49,777 nt of DNA from Chara braunii (lineage: Eukaryota > Streptophyta > Charophyceae > Charales > Characeae): contig BFEA01001215.1 in NCBI GenBank assembly GCA_003427395.1, forward strand, positions 28,011-77,787. The letters run 5' to 3'. The notes below the pieces were generated by a model that was given only the letters and a program-made list of their open reading frames with translations, was not told where the DNA came from and did no database searches. The first letter of the stretch is position 1. Each line of letters opens with the position of its first letter. A program made the position numbers and the translations under genes. Positions 34,050-42,696 of the stretch are shown piece by piece.

Positions 34050-34480
34050 CAGAATTTTCATTCTTGAATTTTCAGCTACCCGATAACCGCTTGTGGCGCG
34101 TGGGAGATCAGCGCCCCACTCGACGGTTCGCGTGAGGGTCCAATCTAGGCGTGGACCGCGTGTACCCCCTATGCTACAGCGTACAAGAAACGCCCTCGGC
34201 TGGGCCACCTCCAGGATTGCACGTAAAAGTTTTTGCGCGTGGTTCAGTAGCTCGACGGGGATACACCCATCAAAGGGATGGTGACAGCTTCCGCGGGTGG
34301 AGGAGAGTTGTACCTCGCGAGGCCGTATCTTGTCATAGGGGCTCGATGGACCCTATGCTGTCATAGGGGCTCGATGGACCCTATCCTGTCATAGGGGCTC
34401 AATGGATGTATAGCTGGCGCACTCGACTGAAGCGGCTCCGCTGCTTCCTTTTTTGTAATGCGACTCACGAATCTGCCGAT
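34050..34480. other. Unassigned, no gene seen
   Basis: GC-rich sequence with several CGCG-containing stretches and no recognisable protein. It includes the 28-bp triplication noted separately. Confidence 0.5.
34331..34414. repeat. 28-bp repeat, three copies
   Basis: TGTCATAGGGGCTCGATGGA and the following 8 bases start at 34331, 34359 and 34387; the third copy is diverged at its end. Confidence 0.9.
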
Positions 34481-34943
34481 CCTGTGTGAAGCGGTTGGGA
34501 AGGTCTTCTCTGTGGGGACCGTGCGCTCGACAACGCTCACGACTCCTGAACCAGAAGAGGACATTCAAGTTGAACTCACTTCCTCACGGTAAGAAGAGAT
34601 TGAGATGGGAAGATAAGGTAACGAAACAACGTATAGTTGCCCCCAACCACATATTTCTCACCAATTGAGCCGACGTGCATTTTAGTGATCGGGCATAGCC
34701 TTGGTACCCACACACAATGCAATGGAGTGCCACCTCAGGCAAAATGCAATGTCAGCATGCTCTCATCATCCCACATACATTTGCTGTCGCCACAGCTCCC
34801 ATGCTGTCGTCACAACCTTCCAGCGATGCTCCCCTCTACCAGGGCCAATTAAGCCAGCGCCAATGTATCCTCACCGCGGAGAAGCTTTGTCAGTGCACCA
34901 AGTAACAAAGTCGCCAGCGCGGGTAACGGCGATATCGAACCTT
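34481..34943 (-). other. LTR-element leader, related to C
   Basis: Reverse complement of this stretch matches 11939 to ~12420 of element C over most of its length, for example CTCACTTCCTCACGGTAA near 34577 and GCCGACGTGCATTTT near 34669. It is leader sequence of a minus-strand element whose gag and pol are not present to the left. Confidence 0.65.
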
Positions 34944-34955
34944 GCTCTGTTACCA
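34944..34955 (-). other. Primer-binding site (initiator-Met tRNA)
   Basis: The minus strand reads TGGTAACAGAGC, 11 of 12 matching the plant initiator-Met PBS, three bases from the TGCAAGG LTR edge at 34959. Confidence 0.65.
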
Positions 34956-34958
34956 AAT

Positions 34959-36156
34959 TGCAAGGAATATGAGCGAGAGCGATAGACAGAATTCCAAATT
35001 GCAGAATCACGAAGTAGTCCACATAGTCAAGTACCAAGCAGAGAGCACAATCCACCAAGATGCAAGGAACTTGACTGTTCACACTTGCTGGAGTGTATCA
35101 TTTCGCATGCACAAATGTCATCACACAGATTGAGTAGCTTCACACGAAGCCAAGTCGAGATGAGATGAGAACCAGATAGTGCAACTTATATTATCAAAAT
35201 CACATTATACAAGAGTATCTCGAGCTCAAGAGTTCAGCGCCCACATAATACAAGTCTCTCCCTCCTTCAATCATACACACAGGGTCTGGCTCAGCCCGCG
35301 TCTATCCAACGTCATAACCTGCCTTCTCTCTCTCTCCCTTCTCTCTCAATATCTTTGTCCTGGTTCTCTTGTCTCACCATGCATGCACACTCCCTATCTA
35401 CGAGAATCTACTCTGAATGCAACTCACTGATATCCCACTACTAATCCTCCTACTGCTATTACTAACACAGACTGGCGCAGCTATGGCTTCTCCTGCAGCC
35501 TGTGCCCAACTTCCCTTCCTTCTGGCGCAACTCTCTTTCAGCCAGCGCTCCTCCCTGCGCTATAGCGCATAAGTGCCTCAACACTTCCACGCATCAATGC
35601 CCATGGGGAATCTGTCTTGTGGGGAGGCTGGCTTGGTTTCTTATACTGCTGGCCTCCCTTCGTGAGGTCTGCATTGGCACACTTGGGTCTTCCCTGTCCC
35701 AGACCTCTGCAGTGTGTGTCCCAGTACCTTTTCCTTAGGGTCTGCTGCTGCTGCGGCCTTCAGGCCTAAATTTCGGACTTGGGGTCTGAACCTAAACCTC
35801 ATGTTAGACTTTGACTGGACTGGGACCTGATCTTTGACTTCCCTCCGAATAGACACAACTTCAGTCCGAACAGACACACCTACTGCTCGAACAGACACAT
35901 GCACTGCACGAACAGACACATCTCCTGCTTGAACAGATATGACTTGCACACCCCCTGGATGAACAAATGTGTCTCCCACAATTGAATACTGCAACTGTTC
36001 GTCCAGGGGCACAACCGTGACCTTTGACATGACTTTTGTTGTAGCTAGGATGTGACTTTTGACCCAGCGAGCATGCCTTTTAATCTGCTTTTCACGAGTT
36101 GGGCTCTGGCCGAGTGACCCCACTATGCTGCATTTGTCATTCAGGGTCTGAATCAA
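34959..36156 (-). repeat. Probable LTR of unit D (about 1.2 kb)
   Basis: The left edge TGCAAGGAATATGAG is the same as the PBS-side LTR end of C, and about the first 120 bp are alike. A PBS abuts it. The right edge is inferred at GGGTCTGAATCA, next to a pyrimidine-rich stretch that could be the PPT complement, just before the end of D integrase. A minus-strand TATA-like AGTATAAGAAA lies near 35640-35650. Without a second copy the right edge stays uncertain. Confidence 0.4.
35846..35950. repeat. 21-bp minisatellite in the D LTR
   Basis: Units starting CGAACAGACACA begin at 35867, 35888 and 35909, with weaker units at 35846 and 35930. Period 21 keeps frame, so the minus-strand ORF 35641-36156 shows a seven-residue repeat (SVRAVGV-like). 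I treat that ORF as incidental. Confidence 0.8.
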
Positions 36157-36211
36157 GTGAAAGGCCCTTTACTCTCGCCGGCCTAATTTCGAAGTCCTCC
36201 GAGAAAAACCT

Positions 36212-37580
36212 TCATTTGTCTATTATGTTTATTCCTCTTCTTGCTCTTTCATAAACAGATACAATATGAGGCGCAGACTCAATTAATTCTTCTCTTGTGA
36301 ACCAGCGATCTTCACTTGGGTTCTGATATGCAAATCTTACTTTATATTGTCGTTGGGGTCTGCCTCTACGTCCAGTTTGAAGAGTGCTTTCGGCAACAAT
36401 CTTGTCCACATCATATTTCCCATCCATACCAGGAGGTATCGTTGATCTGCGACTGGGAAATAACTCATTTGTCACGCAAGGTAAGAACTTTGAAGCGTGA
36501 AAAACTGGATATGTATGCAAATGCAGAGGAATTTCAATCACATAAGAAGGTCCATCCACATCTCCAATCACATCTAGAACTTGCCAAGGTCCTCTGTAGG
36601 CTGGTAACAGTTTCTGGGATATGTTCTCCTCAGGAACGAACTCTTTAGATTTAACCCATACCAGATCACCTACAGCAAATTGAGAAGGTCTTTTGTGCTT
36701 ATTTGCTTGTTCTATCATCTGATGTTGTGCCTTTACTATGTTTTCCTTCACCTTCTCAATATCTTTCTGATACTGTATCGCAAACTCGCTTGTTCCTAGT
36801 GGAAGCTTATATACTTGATCCGGATTCAGGCGATCAACAGGTCTACGCGGGCGCCATCCCAAATGCAGCTCCATCGGAGTCTTGCATGTAGACAGGTGAA
36901 CAAAGTTGTTATAGGCACTAGCAACTTTGGGCAAATGTTCGTCCCAGTCAATCTGGTCGGGACGTATGTACATACGCAACGTTTGCTGCAAAATCTTGTT
37001 CATTTGCTCAGTCTGGCCGTTTGTCTCACGGTGTCTGACATAGTCACCTTAGAGCCATAGACGTTCATCAGTTGCTGCCATTATTCACTTGTGAACCGCG
37101 AATCTCTGTCACTTACAATCGTTAAGGGATGTCCATAATCCTTCACCCAATGGTTAAAGAATTCCCGGATTACCAATTCTGTCTTTGCTTCCGCTGGTAA
37201 TGCTACGAAGACAGCATACTTACTAAACCTATCAATGATGACCATAACTTGCGTCTTTCCATTCGTGCTTTTTACCTTAGTGTCCATAAAGTCAATGGAC
37301 ACAGAGTCTCCTGGACCGGTTGGAATTGGCAAAGGCTTCAACAGACCGAGGGGAGGCTGAGTGGTGCTCTTATTTCGTTGGCACACTTGACAACCCTGCA
37401 CATATGCAATGCAATCGGGTTTCATGTGAGGCCAGGTGTAAGAGCGTAACAGACTTGCATAAGTCTTTTTCCACCCGAAATGGCCTTCAGTGTCATGGCA
37501 CTCCCCCAAGATCAGATTTTTGATCTCCTCCTTATTAGGAATACAAAGCCTATCATGTACATCCGTTCTTTCAAATAACA
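36212..37580 (-). pseudogene. D integrase with chromodomain-like tail
   Basis: Largely preserved. The zinc finger reads ECHDTEGHFGWKK and CQVCQRNK; the catalytic residues are in SIDFMDTKV, VSDRDSRFT and, after a frameshift near 37040, the expected Glu region, which is damaged. The C-terminal domain is open at 36212-37003 (VWVKSKEFVPEENI, AYRGPWQVLDVIG) and ends with YDVDKIVAESTLQTGRRGRP and RWFTREELIESAP, the chromodomain-like tail. A TAA at 37081-37083 stands where Gln is expected (TSE*WQQL). Confidence 0.85.
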
Positions 37581-39010
37581 GTCCTTGGGTAATACGATAG
37601 TCAAGAAACTCTTGAGGCGCTTCTTGTATACGCTTAATCATAGCGTCGTAAACAGGATCTGTGGAATACGCACTTTTAATCTTCTCTTGTAAATCGGTGC
37701 CCATATCTAGATATGTTACAATAGCACCGAAGAAGTCAGATCTTCGACTTAAAGCATCAGCAACAACATTATACTTCCCCTTTACTGACTTTAGCTCAAA
37801 ATCATACTGGTCAATTTCAACAGCCCACCTAGTCAGCTTAGGTGTCATTCAGGCCAGCGTTTTAAGCCAGCGAAGTGTCTCATGATTTGAGTGGCATCCT
37901 AAGAGATAGTGTCACCAATGATCCAGGGCTTTCTCGGAGAGCAAACAACTCCCTCTCATACATAGAAGCGGCGACCTTCTCATTAGGCAGTCGTCGGGAC
38001 ATAAACTCCACATGCCTGTATCCTTCCCATCATCTTGTTAGAGTACAACGCCTATCCCGTACTGACTGACGTCGGTTGTGACGACAAAGGGCAAAGTGGG
38101 ATCAACAACTTTAAAAACCGGATAATTGATTAGACATTTCTTTAGACGCTTGAATGAAGCCGTACAATCAGAGTCCCACTTCCAGATCGTTTCTTTCTTT
38201 AGCAATCTGCGAAGGGGAGCAGCAATTATCATGAAGTGTCTAACGAACTTCCGATAATAGTTGGCTAGCCCAAGGAATGACCGCAACTCAATCAAAGTGC
38301 GGGGGTTAGGCTAATCGCGAATTGCGGCAATCTTTGCGTCTTCCGGTTTGATTCCATCACCATCAAGCACATGCCCCAGATATAAAACCTGACGCTTAGC
38401 CCACTCACACTTCTTGGGGTTCAACTTCAGTTTTGCTTCACGCAATTTATTTAGCACGAGTCGAAGGTGCTCACAATGTTCTTTCAAATCTTTACTAAAA
38501 ATCAAAATATCATCAAGATAAACGACAACTAACTTATCAAGCCACTCGCGAAAAAGCTCATTCATCGTTCTTTGGAACGTTGCAGCTGCATTTGTAAGAG
38601 GGCAACACAATGAACTCATAGTGTCCATACCTTGTCCGAAAGGCAGTCTTATATTGGTCTTCTGGCTCTACCTCAATTTGATGGTAGCCACACTTCAAAT
38701 CAATCTTAGTGAAGTATTTGCTACCCTGCACTCGATCCAACAAATCGTCTATCCTCGACAATGGCTCAACATTCTTAACTGTTATATCGTTTAATCTTTT
38801 ATAATCTATGCACATGCGGACCCCACCTTCTTTCTTTGGCACAAAAAGCACTGGCGCACCATAAGGCGAGGAGCTAGGTCTTATCCACCCCTTCTCCAGC
38901 ATTTCATCAAGCTGGGTTCGCAGTTCGTCTAATTCTTTGGGTGACATCCGGTATATAGGCCCCTTAGGAATTTGACTTCCTGGTACAATTTCAATGTGAT
39001 GTTTGATTGG
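37581..39010 (-). pseudogene. D reverse transcriptase-RNase H
   Basis: RT start [17 protein letters not shown] and [20 protein letters not shown], motif [15 protein letters not shown] and the catalytic YLDD (38509-38520) are all present. Frameshifts occur near 38600 (after GHYEFIVLP), 38300 and 38035. RNase H is split: TTDVSQYGIGVVL near 38060 and ADALSRRSDFFG near 37745, with a TGA near 37845. No catalytic residue of RT is visibly lost, but the frame is not continuous. Confidence 0.85.
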
Positions 39011-39672
39011 TCGTTCCACCACACCGCTTGTGGCCTCTGCCACATCTGCGAATTCTTTCAAAATCTTTTCAATATCGGGGGACTTTGCCTCTTCTTTGAC
39101 TTCACCTTCCTTCATTGGGCGCACATATGCAACAAAAACTTGATCATGCAAGTTATACCTTTTCACATGGCGGGCGAACGCGGGGGCACTCATACAACAA
39201 TGAGCTAAGCTGCTTTCCTTACCAAATTCATGAAATAGACGGATTTTCTTCTTTCCACCCTGTGGACTTGGGAACCAACACTCATGGTCCCTTAACTTTA
39301 TATCCGCATTTGCAGCTTCACCCCAATCCATGCCTAAAAGAATGTCAAAAGGGAGATTATCTTCCACCAAGAGAGTCAGAGAGTAGAGAACACGTTCCAC
39401 CTTCCCCCTTGCTTCAAGCTGGAAGTATATCTTGACCCTTTCAACATATCTATCCATTACGGTTATAGTACTATTAGCCAACTTACTCATTACGGGCTCA
39501 TCTAACTGTTTAACGATTTGGCCCGAGTCGCAGTTTTTGCAATCCTTTCTTACTAATATAGTTGTGCGTTGACCCACTGTCAATCATTCCTCCAACTCTT
39601 ACTTTATTTATCTCTAGATCTGCAATTATTAACTGTCCATTTCGTTTTTTCATTTCAGTCCATTCTTACTAT
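39011..39672 (-). pseudogene. D protease, active site intact, frameshifted
   Basis: The minus strand gives [12 protein letters not shown] with Asp-Ser-Gly at 39573-39581, the retroviral aspartic protease active site. A frameshift near 39540 moves into the frame with [14 protein letters not shown], the far end of the domain, and the linker to RT ([17 protein letters not shown]). Sequence upstream of MKKRNGQLIIADLE is lost at the junction near 39672. Confidence 0.8.
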
Positions 39673-39835
39673 TAACTGTCTGATACCCAACATATGAAAA
39701 ATGTCCAAAACAGGCCTGACGTGGATATTGAGGCCCGCCCTCATGTAGGGCGGGCACGAGGCTTGCTGGGGGCCGCAGCCCAGAACATTTGCATGCCCGA
39801 GAAGGGCTCCCTGAGGGCTCAATCCTCGCCAAAAA
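39673..39835 (-). repeat. Fragment of a C-type LTR
   Basis: Reverse complement is similar to 10780-10960 and 17230-17410 of C: it shares CTGTCTGATA, the stem GCCCGCCC...GGGCGGGC, and CCCAGAACAT. It is diverged and short, with no flanking partner. Confidence 0.65.
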
Positions 39836-39876
39836 ATAATAAAAATGAAAAAATTATGGGACTCCATAAACCCCAA

Positions 39877-40075
39877 TAACCCCACCAACACCCCATACCC
39901 ACCCCCCATACCCACGCCCAACACCCCCATACACCCCCCCAACACCCCCAAAACGTCCCCCAACACCCTCATACCCCCCCTGAATACCCCCTACACCACC
40001 CGTATACGCCCCCATAACCCCCCCCATCCCCCCTATAACCCCCCCTATTTCCCCCTAACCCCCCTCTATCCCCAA
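39877..40075. repeat. C-rich low-complexity tract
   Basis: About 200 bp of runs such as CCCCAACACCCCATACCC, with C runs separated by A/T. The minus strand is G-rich with many GGGG runs and could form G-quadruplexes. It is not the plant telomere repeat CCCTAAA in any regular way. Confidence 0.9.
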
Positions 40076-40093
40076 AAGTTTCTCAGTGGATTT

Positions 40094-40123
40094 GGGCTGT
40101 ACTCAGCAAGCGCAGTACAGCCC
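40094..40123. other. Perfect 10-bp-arm hairpin
   Basis: GGGCTGTACT and AGTACAGCCC are separated by 10 bases. No T or A run follows that would mark a pol III or bacterial-type terminator. Confidence 0.8.
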
Positions 40124-40522
40124 CCAACTCAGGTTTGAAAAAACAATCAGAGGATGGCCGTTTTCTGACAGATCGGCAGACTGCCGACCGGTCGACCCTA
40201 CTGGTCCGCTGCCATGTGGTCGGCGGTCGGCAGGTATGCAACCCTGATAAATACATAAGAGTTGATTGTGTGTGTGTGAGAGAGGGAGAGAGAGACAGAG
40301 AGACAGAGGGGGGGGGTGAAGGGGGGTGAGAAAGAGTTTTCGCCTTGTCATTTCTTTCATGCTGGGAAGTCTGAAATTCATGAAGATGAGATTTAACCTG
40401 CGTCAAGTGGTGTGCCATTGGTCACGAAGCGGGCAAAGGAATGGTGCTGACAGGTGTGATAGCCCCAACGGGTGTATTTGGTCTTTGTTTTGGTATCTGT
40501 GCACCTCCTTTGCTGCCATCAG
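40124..40522. other. Probable intron or upstream sequence of the lipoate-ligase gene
   Basis: No exon can be fixed here. It holds GT/GA runs near 40265-40325. The pyrimidine-rich end (CTCCTTTGCTGCCATCAG) is a good 3' splice site for the exon that follows. Confidence 0.4.
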
Positions 40523-40671
40523 ACTATGTGTTCGGAGACAAGAAGTTTGGAGGTAATGCGCAGTCCATCACAAAGCAGCGATGGGTTCATCATACCTCAT
40601 TCCTGTGGGACTTCAAGGATGAGCGCATGCAGTACTTACTTCAACCAGGAAGAGCTCCTGAGTACAGAAAG
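40523..40671 (+). CDS. Exon of a lipoate-protein ligase A family gene
   Basis: A 149-nt exon between CTGCCATCAG and the donor AAG|GTACGT. It encodes YVFGDKKFGGNAQSITKQRW, then HHTSFLWDF and LLQPGRAPEYRK. This matches the core of the plant biotin/lipoate A/B ligase family (lipoate attachment to 2-oxoacid dehydrogenase and glycine-cleavage H proteins). The Lys of the KFGGNAQ motif corresponds to the lipoyl-AMP-binding Lys of E. coli LplA (GRKISGSA), and the HH pair is also typical. Other exons are not visible in the window. Family assignment is from memory of the motifs. It could be an isolated pseudo-exon. Confidence 0.75.
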
Positions 40672-40984
40672 GTACGTCTGCAGTGGAGTGACTGTCAGGT
40701 TGCTCATATTACCCCCTCTAGCACACCGGCACATTTTTTTTTTCAAAAAAAAAAAAGGTTGTGTTCTGCTCTGTCATGTGTTGGAATGGATGATCTTGTG
40801 CGTCCTTTGCTCTCACTACCATCTTCGCTGGAATAGAATGCCCTGTTTTTATATCTATACTTGGCACAACTTTTCAGTCTAGACATAGCAATAATGACAG
40901 GGTGTTAGTGCAATGAAGCATGTTCTGCTTCTCTGTATAGCTCCCGCAATTTCACGATCCATCTTGAGTCTCTGACTTTCCTTC
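40672..40984 (+). other. Probable intron interrupted by element E
   Basis: Begins with a consensus donor. Includes a T run then A run near 40736-40757. No further exon is seen before the E LTR starts at 40985. Confidence 0.45.
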
Positions 40985-41894
40985 TGAAACGGTTTCACCC
41001 AGTTGACCCGGCATTGCAGACACAGAGATTCGACCCCTAGACCTGTGCCCTAACCCTGTACATTGAACCTGTGTGCTGAGGGAGATTCGATCCCTAGACC
41101 TACCCTGTACCCTGTACATAGGCCCAGTAATCTGTGTGAGACTCGATCCCTAGGTCTGTAGATTAGGAGTTAGGTATGTTACCGTTACGCTTAGGAAGGT
41201 CTGTTCTAGAAGTCTCTATCTGAGTCTACTGAGGCCTAGAGTCTGTCTGTAAGTCCGTAGGTTCTAGAAGCTCGTAGGTCCCTTGTAGGTCAGTCCAGTC
41301 AGCAAGTACCAGGGGTAGGGGCTGCACGTGGGGAAGGTTCTGGACCCCGCTGTGGGTTCCACACGTTTTGGCCCAGGCCCACACGTTTTGAGGCAGGCCC
41401 GGGTACCTCCGAAGAAGTATAAATAAAGAGGCAGCGTCCAGCCATTCATTCATTCGCCTGTGTGCCATGCTGAAGAGCTGCCTTGGTATCTTGTGCGTGG
41501 AGGACTGCAGGTGCCCGGAGAAGAAGTGGGCTGTGAAGAAGACAGCGGCCATAGCGAACCAGCGAGAGAGAGACACCGGCGCCCATAGCTAGGAGGAGGA
41601 AGACGACAGCGGCCATATCTGCCCAGCTGTTGGTGCAGACAAGGTGTACAGAGTGTGTGTGTCTGTGCAGCGTGGACATTCAGGGTGATCCTCGTACGTG
41701 CGTGCATGTGAGGGTGAGGAAGAGTGAGGCTGGTGGTAGAGACAGTGTTCGGCGGCCANAGCCNCAAGTTGTACAGTTGTTCTGAACAGAGTTTAAGAGC
41801 AAGTTCGTTGTTGATTCTGANTTCACGAGTTTGGTTTGCCATCGGTTCTCATGTGTGCATGTTGTGAGCAAGTCCAGAGTCGAGTCTGATTGCA
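40985..41894 (+). repeat. E left LTR (910 bp)
   Basis: Starts with the palindrome TGAAACGGTTTCA and ends GATTGCA just before the PBS. It matches 48138-48997 closely apart from two insertions in the right copy. Three GA(T/C)TCGA(T/C)CCCTAG motifs lie at 41026-41155. Three ambiguous N bases occur near 41760-41821. Confidence 0.9.
41418..41425 (+). promoter_or_regulatory. TATA box in E left LTR
   Basis: TATAAATA in the context AGTATAAATAAAGAGG, conserved in the right LTR at 48674-48681. Transcription of the element would start about 30 bp downstream. Confidence 0.65.
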
Positions 41895-41895
41895 T

Positions 41896-41911
41896 TGGTA
41901 TCGGAGCTGGT
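41896..41911 (+). other. E primer-binding site (initiator-Met tRNA)
   Basis: TGGTATCGGAGCTGGT, one base after the LTR end, identical to the PBS of C. Confidence 0.85.
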
Positions 41912-41983
41912 ACCCGTTGTCCATGCCGGTGGAGCTGCAGCAAGCGAAGAAGAAGGAAGAAGCCACCATAGCCGGAGCTCGGC

Positions 41984-42014
<31 letters not shown>

Positions 42015-42696
42015 GAAGGAGAGAGAGAGAGAAAGAGAGAGAAGGGGGGACGGCAGCCATAGCTGCCAAGTGGGGAAAGGAGACGACCAGCAGGAAGAAA
42101 GAGATAGACGCAGAGAGAAAGAAGAAGAAAGTGACGAAGAGGGAGACGAAGTCAGCCATAGCCGAGGTGAAGAAGACGAAGGTTTTGACGAAGAAGAAGA
42201 AGGTCCACCATAGCCGGAAGGTTGGAAGGTTGACCAGGAGAGCTGACCAACATTGACCACGAGTTGATCAACGTTGATCGAGAGTTGACCAACGTTGACC
42301 GGGTGTTGACCAAGGGTTGACCAAGAGCGTAACCAGGCATTGACCAGGCGTTGACCAAAGTTGACCAAGCGTTGACCAGCAAGTTGACCAAGACCGTTGA
42401 CCGGAGCGTCGACCCAGCTGGACCGAGAAGATTACCGGTACCATCTCTCCAAGCCCTGGCCTATCCCCTTACCCCGTGGATGTGCACCTTCACCCTGGTA
42501 CTTGCTGACGTCAAGTCTGTCAAAGTCAGTCAGTCATATCTCCCTGTCAGATCTGTCTAGGTCAATAGGACTCTGTGATTGTGGTCATAGAACCGTAAGT
42601 CTAGCCCGAGTAGTGAGTCAAGACCCCTCGATAGAAGTTAACCAGTTTGGTCTACGTGTTGAGGCGTGGAATTGCTGTTGATTGTGCACCGTCACC
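41912..42696 (+). other. E leader
   Basis: Purine-rich (GA)n and GAAGAA stretches at 41945-42200 give long meaningless ORFs on both strands. The TTGACC array follows. The gag start is at 42697. Confidence 0.6.
42226..42415 (+). promoter_or_regulatory. Dense TTGACC (W-box-like) array
   Basis: By eye, twelve TTGACC in about 190 bp plus two TTGATC variants, spaced irregularly by 10-20 bp, mostly as GTTGACCAA. TTGACC/T is the core bound by plant WRKY factors. It may equally be a decayed minisatellite. No binding evidence is available. Confidence 0.5.

Larger units (their letters stand above)
34959..39672 (-). mobile_element. Ty3/gypsy element D, truncated upstream of protease
   Basis: Minus-strand unit with the probable 3' LTR, then chromodomain-like tail, integrase, RNase H, RT and protease. 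D sequence stops near 39672, where a C-type LTR fragment begins, so gag and the 5' LTR are absent. The proteins resemble E much more than A. Confidence 0.75.

Noticed and set aside
34486-34610. Coding-like stretch ending in a donor-like CACGGTAAG
   Set aside because: The same sequence occurs in the leader of element C (reverse complement near 12310-12370), so it is TE leader rather than a host exon.
35641-36156. 171-aa minus-strand ORF with seven-residue repeats
   Set aside because: The repeat is a DNA-level 21-bp minisatellite inside a probable LTR; no homology or start context supports a gene.
39877-40075. Interstitial telomere tract
   Set aside because: The spacing is irregular and CCCTAAA units do not repeat.
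41026-41155. Possible tRNA genes from GATTCGAxCCC motifs
   Set aside because: No A-box partner and no cloverleaf can be drawn; the motif is an LTR-internal repeat.
41680-42368. Minus-strand ORFs of 159-181 aa in the E leader
   Set aside because: Serine/leucine-rich shadow of GA-rich leader sequence, antisense to the element.
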